Positions 9,567 to 20,772 of a stretch of 64,000 nucleotides of DNA are shown here, in pieces. Location: NCBI RefSeq assembly GCF_943734655.1, contig NC_071355.1, forward strand, positions 243,063,183 through 243,127,182, in the 5' to 3' direction. The notes under the pieces were generated by a model. The model saw only the letters and a list, made by a program, of their open reading frames with translations. It was not told the origin of the DNA and made no database searches. A program made the position numbers and the translations under genes. The DNA comes from Sabethes cyaneus. Taxonomy: Eukaryota > Arthropoda > Insecta > Diptera > Culicidae. Position 1 is the first letter of the stretch. Each line of letters opens with the position of its first letter.

Positions 9567-12500
9567 CGAATCCGTGCACTTGACAATATAAATACTATCA
9601 ATTAAGTAACTTTTAAGTATTCATTTAGACCCAAATTGTCCGATAAATTATACGAATAAAATAAAATAAAAAAAAAATTAAAATATTTTTTCAATGAATT
9701 ACTGATTAGTGAATAGTGACATTATCTTTTAGTGACATAACTTCACGTTACCGAAAAACTCGATTTTTCTAAACATTTCTTTGCATGAAATATTCGCATT
9801 TAAGGCACCAAGCAACGTACAGTAAACATTCTTTTAAGAAACTGTAAGTTAATTTTATTTGTTATCCAGCAAAAATATTACTAGGAAAAGGTTTTTCACA
9901 AACATTTTCACGGCGATGGAAAATTTCAAAGAAAATTCTTGGAAACAGTTTTAAAACATTTCTTTCCTTTTTATCAATTCATAGTCTTTTAGTTATAAAA
10001 ATTGCACGATACCGTTATCTTTTGTTGCTGAGTTATGGCTAAAAAACTAAGGACCGGTCATGTGCCGTCGTTAATCATTAGTTTTCTAGTCATCATCATC
10101 AAACATTGACATCAAACTTTAAAGGCAAGGCGGGGTACTTGCCCCAGCGTGTCCCATCCTTAGCTCACCAATATCTATAATACTAAATAAACCTTTACGG
10201 CTGTGTACATTGTTTTTATTATAGTTAAAATAATTACCTTAAGACAAATTTATCATTAATCCCTGTAATGTTTTAGATAACGTTTCTAAATCAACTAATA
10301 AACTAGCAACAGAAATCAAGCTTAACTATATATGGTCAGCATTTGTTAGCAAAGCGAGTAACTTCCTTTCCTTTACTGCCTGTCATAATTGTACGGTTCG
10401 TGTGAACAATTACGAGAACATAGCTCTTCTAATCTAATCCAGCTCTTCTAATGGAATTTATTTTACGACTTCAATGGTCATGCCATAAAAAAAAACAAAC
10501 GAACAGAAAGTTTTTCTTTCAACAGGGGGGACATGACGTGTTTACTTCTGGCTGTAAAATAAACGCCATCCTGTGTAAAACCTTACGTGAGCTTTAAATT
10601 CTTTTTATATCGTAGCCTTACAGTTATCATTTAATATTGAATCAGTGCAAACTGCTCGTTGCGAAGCGAACTGGATCTATAAACCAGTTAGTGTTATATA
10701 AAAAGCGCGTCCTAACCAGCTTTTTCCTGCGAAAATAAAACTTCTTAGGTCATGCTTTCTTGAGCAAAACCATCAACGGACCGTCCCTTGAAATTTACTT
10801 ACCACTAGAGCTTCGCCGATCGTCATTAGGAGCGTTTGTTTCCGGCCAAATAAACCACCAGCGCCAACTAAACGTAATTATCAAAGCCATTCCGAAGGAA
10901 AGAAGAGGTTGGTTGAACGCATACTCTTAGCCTCGACAACGGAGTGCGAAATACTGGTGGAACGGGTACAAATCCAATCCGTTGCTATTTACTGTGATAA
11001 TTAAAGGTTTTATCGCACCTCTAAAATCTTCTAGCATTTGCTGCCTCTGCCAGTTTCTTCCTTTATGTACCTGCGAATCTATCACCTCCTCCGTTTTCCG
11101 CCCTGTGCTCCCTGCTCGGTCGAATGAAGTTCGGGCAGCTTTTTCGTTCCGATCGAGAGACGCGGTAAGTTTTCCCTGTTGACCCTTCATGCTTTCCGCG
11201 GCGCCCCCCGACAGTCTTTGATTTGATGGGGAATTCTCGAACGAGCAAGCTGGAAGGATCGATTTTTTGATTAATTCAAGCACAGCGCCGTACTCTTTCG
11301 CTTACTTCCTTCTTAGCTGTGCACTAGCCATGACGAAAGGAAAACCTTCGGTCGATGCAGCGCCTGTTTCCCGCCAGTCCATCCCCGCAGTACCTAGCTG
11401 GTGGGTTGGGGTGGTAAGTTTCCTTCCTTTCTTTCGATGCAGGACCTATATGATGGGGCCCGGCCGACCGGTCTCACTCGCCCTGGAAGCCTTCGGCCCA
11501 AATGGAGCCGAAAAGAACATTTTTCCTTGTTTACCGATGAAATTAGCTACCTATCGAAAATTGTATTTGCCTTCGCCTTGCTTTACCTGATTATAGACAT
11601 TATACATTCAGGCTATGGCGGTGCGGGAGTAGAGAATTTGTCGAGTAAGTTTGATAAGGTAAGTGCAGGATTATGGGGATTTTCCATACTAACTTGGGGC
11701 TGATGGGCGGCAGAGTTGAAAGTAGGGGGAGCAACATTGCAAATGTGAAGTGCTTAATTCTGCCCTGTAGAAAATAGGCGAGGATTCGAAGAAAGGATTT
11801 GAGGTTATGGTAAGGGTACAGACTTACAATTTTCTCCACAACCGGGAACCACCTTAAATGTTTCATAAAATTTTGCATCTCATCTACCGGATGGTGGTGC
11901 GGGTAGAACACTTCAGTCGAGACCGCCAGACCTTTTCCGGTCAATTACATCAATTCATCGTACTGATCCTGACGAGAGAGAGAGGCTCATAGGCGAAGAA
12001 CGAAAAAATCCATCATCATTCGCGAACCAGTCTAGGTCTAGTTACTTGGGCTTCGGGTGAGAAAGCGGTCAAGGTGCCCTCGGCGCTTACATCCTCGGCC
12101 AGCCAAAGTAAGCAGTTCACCGAGTAATTATGAAAACCTGCAGCTAGCCAGGCGGCCGACTTAGGCATAGCTGTTGTACATAACTATAGTTTCCCATCAT
12201 ATCGGAACGGTGGTACCACCCGTAAGAACTGCAGGCCGGTTACTTACTAATCGTTGCTCGCATTTACCGCTACAAATGGCGTTCATCATCGGACCGGAGC
12301 AGAGCAGAGGTCAATTCTAGACGATGTGCGAGAAAAGATTGCTTTGGAAACAACGGCCGGTCGGGAAAGTTTTCCTTTCTCAATCAACTGATAAACGCGG
12401 GTTTTTCAGCGCGATAGTCGATGAGAAATGAAATTGTTGAATTTTTGTGGAAAGGGATGTTACAGCTCAGTAAAATAATTTCCTTTTTTTAAGTTACATT

Positions 12501-13232
12501 TTGGATTTTTTGGATTTTACATTTTTGGATTTGGCTTTTCCTGGCACGCAAGTGAGACATGCTAAAACCTACGGTATTTTAAAGTATTTTCACCGCAATT
12601 ATAGTATATTAAATTTTGCCGCTTGTTTCTCTACTGCAGAATATTTTTTCTCCAGATTTATTATAGTTTTAATAATTCCTTTGACGTCATATGAGCAGCC
12701 AAATTAGTGTTTCAGGCGTTTTAACCCTTTACGGAAAAGGCTACCCAGTATTCCAAACAGCGAAATACGTGGTTGCGAGAGATTATGCCGAAACGCGAGA
12801 TTTTTCGCATATGATGGCAATATTTTTTGGTATAAAAAAAACGCTTCGTTTGACAGAAACCATTAGGTGATTAATCCCTTTAAATGTGAAATATGATATT
12901 TATTTGCTCACATGTTCAAGATACACGTTTGATGTCTTCAGCTAAGATGTAACAAATATTAATACAAACAACTTTGTCAAAGACACCATAGCTGTATCTC
13001 TGAATATAATTTAGCTGTGAAGCGTTGTTTGTGAACAAACCCTTAAAACAGTTTTTTGTCCCTAACTTATTCTGGTCAACTTTAACTTGTTCATAGTGTT
13101 CTAGAAAGTTATTTGTTTTACTAAAATCCACGTTTCAGTGGAACTTCATTATACGTTATTTTTCAAATTTTCCGAGATATTGAGCTTTTTCGGTGAAAAA
13201 TAGTACTTTTTTGTTCTATTCAAATGAGTGGG
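9567..13232. other. Intergenic, no gene recognised
   Basis: The interval 9567-10900 is AT-rich with nothing recognisable except GGGTACTTGCCCCAGCGTG near 10133, a reverse-sense relative of the GGGGCAAGTGGGA motif at 15.5-17 kb. The interval 10900-12400 has balanced base content and many short ORFs on both strands, none with a known domain. Near 12936-12995 an imperfect inverted pair (GTCTTCAGCTAAGATGT and ACAACTTTGTCAAAGAC) resembles one at 33706-33762. Confidence 0.55.
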
Positions 13233-14728
13233 TCAGAAGGAAAGGGGTGTAAGTGACAAAAAGTGAATTTCGAGAAAATCAGCTCCAAAGTTAACATCAA
13301 CTACAAAATTCGTCAGGTCAAATAATACAAAACTAATGACGCACTATGGTTGTGTTAACATTTCTTTATTAAATTCTATTGAAATCTTGGAACACCACTT
13401 TGATTTTCGGAATTTATAAGACATTTTTGAAAATGTTATTTGTACTTACACCCCTTTCCTTCTAAGTTAGGCACATGTATCCCTTTCATTCCAAGCGATT
13501 ATAAGAAATTACTACTTAGAGTGAAAAAGGTGCAAGTGCATATCTTGGAATCATATTACAATCATCTTCATTGAAAGGTAGGTTAGCGGGCAGGCGGTAG
13601 CAGTTCAGGATTTTCTCGCTACGTGGTGCTAGTGCATATGCAATATTCTTGTATAGTCTGTATCTTACGCTACTGACTATTTAGAAAGTTACAATCTTCG
13701 GGAAGGTTGTTCAAATAACTGTCACCTCGGAGATGGCACTGAAAATAGTTCAGAATATTCTCAACGTGCGGCGCTAGTGCATATGCGAGCTCGTTTTATT
13801 TGCTATAGCTTATAATCCATGTAACCTCAGATATTACTTTTTAGGGAAAGTTGTTAAGTAATAGTTCAGAATTTTCTCATCGGTCGGCTCGAGCATATAT
13901 TCGTATACTTTATATATCGTGATACGAGTAACCAAAAATATTACTTTCTTCGGGAAAATTGTTTGAGTAATAGCAGCCTGGCCGATAGTATGTAAAATAG
14001 TATAGAAGTGTTTCACTGCGTCGTGCCACCATACATGTTATACACTCGTGTGGGCTGTATCTTGCGCTGCTGACTCTCTAGAACGTTGCGGTCTTCGGAA
14101 ATGCTGTTAAGTAACATTCATGTTTAAGATGATTAAGAAAATAGTTCTGAATTTTTTCAAGTTTATGTATCATCATCTTTTAGTTGCCATAATCTTAGTA
14201 ATCGAAGAAATTACTTTTTACGGAAACGGAAACGTTATTAGACATCGATTTTTCTAGAAATTAACAAAAAAAAGTAGATGGATATTTCTGAAAAATTTAT
14301 TAGATTTAAAAAAAATCGAGAGAGATTTTAGAACATGTGTTAAGCTATCTTTAATAAAAATGAGACAAATCTGAGGGGACATGTTTTGATAATTCAAGTT
14401 TAATGATATTTGTCTTGATTTCGAAAAGTTTTTTCGTTCAGTGTATTTTTTTCCGAAAATATACCTAATTTCCTATAACTTTTCCGTTGATGTCATTTTT
14501 AACAAAGAAGTGGTTTCCGAAATACGATATTTAAAAAAATCCCATTTATAAATACGCCCTTCTGAAAAACTACTCTTGACGAAAATAATTAAGTTTCGTG
14601 GGAAATGAATCCTTGTGTGACGTTCAACATGCCAGCAAAATTTCCTTTCAATAAAAATTATTCGAGACAAACCATTCTAGTTGAGCTAGAATTGCCCAGA
14701 TAGTGCACTTACACCCCTTTCCTTCCAA
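13233..14728. repeat. Region bounded by GGAAAGGGGTGTAAGTG inverted repeats
   Basis: GAAGGAAAGGGGTGTAAGTG begins at about 13236. It recurs in inverted orientation at about 13443-13464 and again at 14706-14725. The outer pair could be ends of a 1.5-kb element and the first pair ends of a 230-bp one. Between them lie a degenerate tandem repeat (about 13590-14150) and AT-rich sequence. No transposase was seen, and no target duplication is clear. Confidence 0.6.
13590..14150. repeat. Four degenerate tandem units of about 120-147 bp
   Basis: A motif like AGTTCAGAATTTTCTC, then a CGNCG-rich patch, then GTGCATATGC occurs near 13600, 13747, 13864 and, weakly, 13996. Each is followed by sequence like GAAAGTTACAATCTTCGGGA. 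Spacing varies from about 117 to 147 bp, so the array is old. Confidence 0.6.
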
Positions 14729-15527
14729 ACGAAAACCAACTTTTATTTTGCTCGTTTTTTTCATGTTTTTAAAAAAGTCATTAAACGGTAAAATTTTGAC
14801 GTGAATTTTCTGGCATACATAAAACCATACTCAAAGTATTGTTTCCTATCATTATCTCGATTTTTTCAATTTTGTCACTTCTCACCCCCTCAAATATATC
14901 TCAAGGTGGTAATTGGTGGCAGATCAAATAACTCACACATAAAATTACAACAAAAAACTTGTAAAAGCAAGTATCAGTTGTTTGTATCTGATTGTATCCT
15001 CAAAAGTAACAATAACTGTTATTGAATATTGACACAAATGGATTTTCAAGTGGTTTTTACAAACTAATCATTATATTTCGACAACCATAAGAGATAGATA
15101 GTTAGGCCATTACAAACCTTTTATAAAGTTTTTGTTCTTCCGGTGTAGGGCAAGTGAGGGGGAGGGGGCGAAAAAAACAAGGGCAATTTTTTATTCGAGC
15201 GAAAGAAGTACATTTTAAGCATTTTTACGTAAACTTCAAACGTGAAAACTAAATCTATTCATGCTTTTCATGTACACGTTATTATTTTCCTCGCAAAAAC
15301 CTACGAAAAGAACGAGAAAAGCGAAAGAATTTTTTTTGCCGATTTTCGGAAATTCCATTGTTTGAATTTCCATTTTTGTTCCGAGCTAGAAGCGTTAACT
15401 CCGATCGTACACTCATTTTTCGTATTCCTCAAAATTTGATCTTGTTTTGGCTGACATAGTTAGTTAAATAACATAAAATAATATCAAAATTTTACTCCTT
15501 TAACGCCAAAAGAAGAATTACTTGTAT
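14729..15527. other. AT-rich intergenic, no gene recognised
   Basis: No gene is visible. The only marked motifs are CACTTCTCACCCCCTC near 14876 and an approximately inverted GGGCAAGTGAGGGGG near 15148, which may be ends of a further small element. Confidence 0.5.
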
Positions 15528-16990
15528 TAAGGTACCCCGGGCAAGTGGGAATACGGGGTAAGTGGGAACGGAGCTCATAACTCTCTTCAAGCTCATTTTC
15601 TTCAACCGAACCTTTCTAGAAATGAAAGATACAACTCAAACGCATGTATTAAAATTATAGATTATTTATAACAGGCATTCCAAACATCAAAATTGGACTT
15701 TCAATTTGAGCGTTATTTTCAATTTGCGTTGTAAGTTTGACGCGTCTTTCTATAAATGATATTTTGGCCACAGGCTTTAAGTAAAAGTACATGTTTTTCT
15801 GACATTAGGTAAACATAATGAGTGTATTAACAAATTACACCCGAAAACTACACTCAAGTCTTTTTTTACACGGTTTGTTTTTTTCGATTACTCAAGAACG
15901 GTACAACTTAGGAACCATTTACAAAATACGTGATGAATGTCGGATCTCTCCCAAACGTATTGAGAAATAAATTAATGACCCCTAAGTTGCCCCGTTCTTA
16001 ATATTCGAAAACACAAACCGTGTAAAAAAAGTACTTGAGTGTAGTTGTTTAATTTGACAAACGGCATTAAAAAAATGGGTCGAAATAAGGTCGGTACTTC
16101 AAAGCACCCGGGGTAAGTGGGACCTATTAAAAATAAAGTGTTTCAGCACAAAACTTCCTGTCTTAATACATTTTTTAGATGAACTACCGAACATTTTCAG
16201 TTCAATTACATAATATTTATACCAGTCAAGCTTTTAAAATTAAACCGAAAAGGACTAAACCAAGGCGACCCAAAAAAGGAGCCCATATGCACAGCTTGCG
16301 AGGGAACAAACAGTTTGGTCATATTTTGGTTATACCTAAACAATGTTAATTGAATTTGGAAAGGCAAATTTGATATAATTAAGCAAATCTGCAACTGGAA
16401 TTGAAACAATAAAGTGTTGTTATTATACCGTAACTATCTCTTATGAGTAGCTCTACCGAATTGGGCATGGTAGAACAAACAGATCATAATCGTATTTTCG
16501 AACTATTAAACAATGGTTAATCCTAAATTACGTCTCGCAAGAATTGGATACAACGACATCTTCAACTAAATTTCAATGCAATAATGCTTTACAGCGTAAT
16601 TGCTCACGATCTGTGTTTTATATAAATTATAAAGTCGCCCGTTGTGATCTGAGTTTGTTACGCTATTTTTGAATGAACCCTTCGTACAAATATTGTTTTT
16701 GATAGCTTATTAACTTACACAATTTACCATTATTTTATGCTTTTTAATCAAATTTGAATATAAGCCCCATTTACCGGGGCAAGTGGGACCTATCGCCATA
16801 ATTTTGAAAATTCTCCTCCAGATTCATTTCATGTAAATTGATAGGCCTTTTTCGTAATTAATCCTTCGAATGGATACCACTAAAGAGTTTCTGTGCTGAA
16901 AGAATTTTAAAATAATAATAGGTATAGAAAACACAGTGGAATAAACTCAAACTATGCATTTTTAGGTCCCACTTGCCCCGATGTACCTTA
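15528..16990. mobile_element. Probable 1.46-kb non-coding element with terminal inverted repeats
   Basis: The left end reads TAAGGTACCCCGGGCAAGTG. The right end in reverse complement reads TAAGGTACATCGGGGCAAGT, followed on both sides by GGGA. Further direct copies of the core (GGGGTAAGTGGGACCTAT, GGGGCAAGTGGGACCTAT) lie near 16110 and 16775. There is no ORF with a transposase signature. A 199-bp palindrome sits inside (15847-16045). Element type is undecided; the outer flanks do not show an unambiguous target duplication. Confidence 0.65.
15847..16045. mobile_element. 199-bp foldback element
   Basis: ACTACACTCAAGTCTTTTTT at the left end and its near-exact inverse at the right end extend inward through ACACGGTTTGT and GAACGGNNCAACTTAGG, giving arms of about 65 bp around a 70-bp centre. 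It has no coding capacity. It lies inside the larger element at 15528-16990, so it may have inserted there, but I could not find a target duplication. Confidence 0.7.
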
Positions 16991-17690
16991 TTTGAATAAC
17001 AAAGCAATAATATGACTGTATTCAGAGTTCAGAACAACATATTTTAGTATTATTGAATAACAAATGCAGTAGTATATGTGATATTAAAAAATCATTTTAT
17101 AAAATATTTATAATCTAAAATCTTTTTAATCAATAAATTTTTTTTATGAAATATATCGAATGTCATTTTAAGGCCAAAATAAGATATGATAACAAAATTA
17201 GTTATTAAACTCATCTTACAACCGCTGTTTCAAATAGCTACTCAATAACAAAATGTGTTATCAATGTATCTCAATATCTATTCAATAACAAAATATACCA
17301 TTATAACACAGTTTGATATTGTTTTTATATTATTTTGCTCTTCGCTCCTGCTCGGGTACTGTACTATAAATTTTCCAGTTCATCCAGTTAATCATCTTTC
17401 GCCTTAGATACTTCCTTCCTCTCCAAAATAGTTTAAGTTATGATCGTGTATAGTCATATACAAGTAAATAAAAATAAAACAACCGGTGGTGGTTTTAATC
17501 GCGAGACTTGCCGTGCGACTGTCGGCAACGCACCGCTTTGTTTCTATCGCACTGACCGAGTAGATAACAGTCTATCGTTCTCGGCGGTAGACGCAAAGAG
17601 CAGTCGTACAAAAATAAATATCATCGCATGGGAAGTGTATGGTGCGTATACGGGGAATGTTAGAGTTGGGAGGATAAAACAAAACAAAAG
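16991..17690. other. AT-rich intergenic with repeated AATAACAAA motif
   Basis: There is no gene. The motif TTGAATAACAAA and variants such as TCAATAACAAAAT recur around 16991, 17053, 17241 and 17281. This suggests a degraded dispersed repeat. Confidence 0.45.
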
Positions 17691-17693
17691 GTA

Positions 17694-17775
17694 TTAGTTT
17701 AGTTAGTAAAACATTCGGATACCAACCAAAAGAACGTGGGTGCGAGCCACTGCACTGGCGTGCCCAAACCTGAAC
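17694..17775 (+). repeat. tRNA-derived dispersed repeat
   Basis: GTTTAGTTAGTAAAACATTC resembles the 5' half of a tRNA with an A box. It is followed by ACGTGGGTGCGAGCCACTGC, a decayed B box (GGTTCGANTCC). A second copy in the opposite orientation lies at 24573-24655. It does not form a sound cloverleaf, so it is a SINE-type relic and not a tRNA gene. Confidence 0.6.
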
Positions 17776-17979
17776 AGAAAAAAGGTGCCGCACCGACCTT
17801 TCAAAAGCAAGTTTTGGACCGAAACTTACCAAGTAGCGATAAGATAGCGGATCTTTTCTTACGTAATTAATTTAAACTCGATAGTTTGGAGCTCCACTAT
17901 TTGGACTTTTTTTTACATCAAACTTTATAGAGAGGGATGTGTGTTCCAGTTTGGGCCCACCCGTGAAATTCAAATTGAA

Positions 17980-18425
17980 ATTGAACTTTAGATTAGATAT
18001 TAGATTAGCATTTGGATTTGAATTCTGACTTGACGTTTTGTTTAGAATTGAACTAAAAATTAGACTTCAAACTGGATCTGAATTGGAAGTTACAATTGGA
18101 CTTTGAGTCGAACATAAATTGGAATTAAATTAGACCAGATGTTAGACTCAAAGTGGGCTTGAAATTGGTCTTGAAAGCATGCTTGAAATCAGAATTAAAT
18201 TAGAATAGGAATTGGACTGTACATCGGATATAAATTTGGATTTGAAAGTAGACTTTAAATCGAAGTAGAAGTTGGATTTTAATTCCACTTGGGATTGGGT
18301 TAAAAATGGGACATTAAATTGAGCTTGAAATTGGACCACAATTGAACCTAAAATTGTACTTAGAATTGGGCTTGAAATTGCACTTCAAATTAGTCTTGGT
18401 ATTGGACTTAAAGGTCGAAACAGGC
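17980..18425. repeat. Degenerate minisatellite (TTGGACTTGAAATTGG type)
   Basis: Variants of GAATTGGACTTGAAATTGGA repeat for about 450 bp with a loose period of 12-18 bp. The pattern resembles the array at 58.5-59.7 kb. Short ORFs on both strands here are repeat translations. Confidence 0.8.
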
Positions 18426-18439
18426 ATAAGGGGTTGCAT

Positions 18440-18655
18440 TTCTCTCGTATTTAGACTGATTGCAGTTGCGCAAGTGGCTGGGAGACAAGAAGCCATCGGG
18501 GATTATGGAGGGAGGGAGGTGTTACGGAGTTGGGAGGGGACGGTTAACGAGGAAGGATATTTGGAAAAAGGCCTTCCGTTATAGACAGCGTGCAGAAAGG
18601 CGGGGCGATAGCCTGCATGACCACCAGCGTTACCAGTGGTGGATTTTGTAAGCTT
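18440..18655. repeat. Dispersed repeat shared with 21813-21890
   Basis: TTGCGCAAGTGGCTGGGAGA, followed by CAAGAAG and a GGGATTATGGAG-rich stretch, recurs at 21835-21880 in the same orientation. This copy continues further, to a GTTACCAGTGGTGGATTTTG end. It is of unknown type and has no coding signature I recognise. Confidence 0.6.
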
Positions 18656-19365
18656 TTGTGGAACTTGAATTCCGAGATGCATGTGCTGATACTCTATGTT
18701 ATAGTTCTACCTGGTTGTTTTAATGATGTTTAATAGTGGTAACGGTAATTACCAGTAAAAATACAATTTTTCCATAAATCATCCATTTATGCTTTCGAAC
18801 AAAACTAGAAACTAAGTTACTTGGAAAGCCTACAAACCCAATTTCAAAATCAAGCGAACCAACAAATGTAATTTAGTTTGCTTCACAACAAAACTATTTT
18901 CTGAATGAATATTTTAACTTAATTTAAAGGTTTCAGAAAAGGATGGAAAGCTATTTCCATTCTAACAGGCAACATCAAGCTAATATTTTTACCATGTAAA
19001 AAGTAGTACGCGACGTTGAAATAGCCAAAAATTTTTTTAACCCTTAATCTTTTGGAACAAAACAATTTGATTTTGGTTGACAAGGATTTTGTCTCCAACG
19101 AAATCACACGAAAATTCCCCTCTTAGTTACAAATATGCTTCGTATAATTAACACTTTTACTGCTGAAAAAAATGATGAAACTCAGCAATTTACCAGCTGT
19201 TAGCAGTTAGTAAATTTTTATATTCATATTAGGTAAACACATCATGTATCGATCGAAAACACATCCAATTTTTCGACTTTTCAATAAATACAAATGGTGA
19301 TACTATTATCCTCTTAGCAAGACTAATTTGTGACTTTGGATAATAAACCTATTTTTATTCATATT
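18656..19365. other. AT-rich intergenic, nothing recognised
   Basis: No gene, element end or repeat could be identified. Confidence 0.5.
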
Positions 19366-19367
19366 AA

Positions 19368-19565
19368 AAGCCGCTTGTTGGTTTCGAGGTACGATGCTGG
19401 TCTAACAAGCCAGTTGTCGTATGCTCGAATCTCAGCTAGGTGGTGCTGCCAGATAACATCAGTAGGATTGTTACACCAACCGTAACCGTCCTGTACTTTA
19501 ATTAGCCGGCTGTGAAGTCTGTCGATAAAGAAGGGTCAAGTCTTAAAAAGGACGTTTAAGCCCAA
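19368..19565 (+). mobile_element. tRNA-derived SINE
   Basis: The repeat begins GCCGCTTGTTGGTTTCGAGG, an A-box-like start. It contains ATGCTCGAATCTCAG, a B-box-like motif placed as in tRNA-derived SINEs, and runs on through GAAGTCTGTCGATAAAGAAG to GGACGTTTAAGCCC. Two more copies occur on the minus strand at 37411-37618 and about 37845-38025 with the same layout. SINEs of this kind are copied by LINE machinery and encode no protein. Confidence 0.85.
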
Positions 19566-20772
19566 GGTTTTGCTTATTCCTATTCAATTTAAAAAAAAAT
19601 CCGAAAAATGCAGAACCAGTTCGGATAGACATGTTATTTTAGGATTTCTTGTACACATTTTCAGACAGAAGGATTTCATGTTAATTTCAGTTTGCAGTGC
19701 GAGTGCAAGATAAAATTCTAAACTGATGGTCAATCCATGTATTTGGCGTTTATTTTCTAAATGCATATTTTCAAAGATTCGAATAACTTAACAATAGGAC
19801 AGACAGCAGTTTTTAAACACGATCAGTGTTCACTATTAGACACACCGCCCATGTCCTTGTTCGTATAAATCCAGGTCAATCAGAACACCTGACTAACGCA
19901 CCACAAGCATTGTTTGGAGAAGGATAAGCTCAACTCTACTGCAACTTGTTCGTTTCACTCGAATTATTGTCGGCTTGAATAGTGTTCCTCGAAGTCAAAT
20001 GAGCTTTAGGTAACTAAACTAAACTAGGTTCAGCTAACTAATAAAAAAATTTTACTGCTCCAAAAAGTTGCTGTTCGGAGACCGCGTTTAAAACTGTGAA
20101 TAGTGAAAATTGTGAATAGTACTGAGTTCTTGAAATTTTTACTAAAAGTACTGGAATTTATGCACTTTTATATAAAAGAATAGAACTTTAACAACAAGGA
20201 TTGATATGGTCAGTCTTGAGCTCTTGACCTTTCATTTCCGATTCAATCATCGATTTTAAACAAGTCAGTTCCTTGACGATTGCCGAATAGCGCAAGTGTA
20301 TTTCCAATCTGATAATAATACAAAAGTACAGAATTTTTTCAGTTTACTTGCTTTTAAAATCATACTACATAGTCCCGCATAGTCAAAATTAACTATCGAT
20401 ACGCTAAAACCATTAATTTAGACATTTTCCTTGCGCTATTTACCATGTGCGGTAATATAATCATTGAAAAATGGTTACACAAAAACTTACACACTGGCCG
20501 CTGGCAGCGCCACTTGCCATTCTGCACACAGTCTATAGGGATTTTCAGAGAGCAAACCGATGCATAATTGGCTACGTGACAGAAAAGGGAGCTGACTGGG
20601 AGCCAACAGGGGGGACGAGGAACGTGAGTATGAATGTATGTTCCTTCATAACTCTGGAATGCATAGCTGGTTCTTCATCAAACTTGGCGCACAAGTTCTT
20701 TTACATCAAATAAATTAGCGAAGGCAGGTGGACAAAAGGGGGGGGGGGTGGACTTTAACAAGTGGGGGAGAG
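19566..20772. other. Intergenic, nothing recognised
   Basis: Mostly AT-rich. Near 20736-20748 there is a pure G run. The ORF at 20471-20713 has no recognisable domain. Confidence 0.5.
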
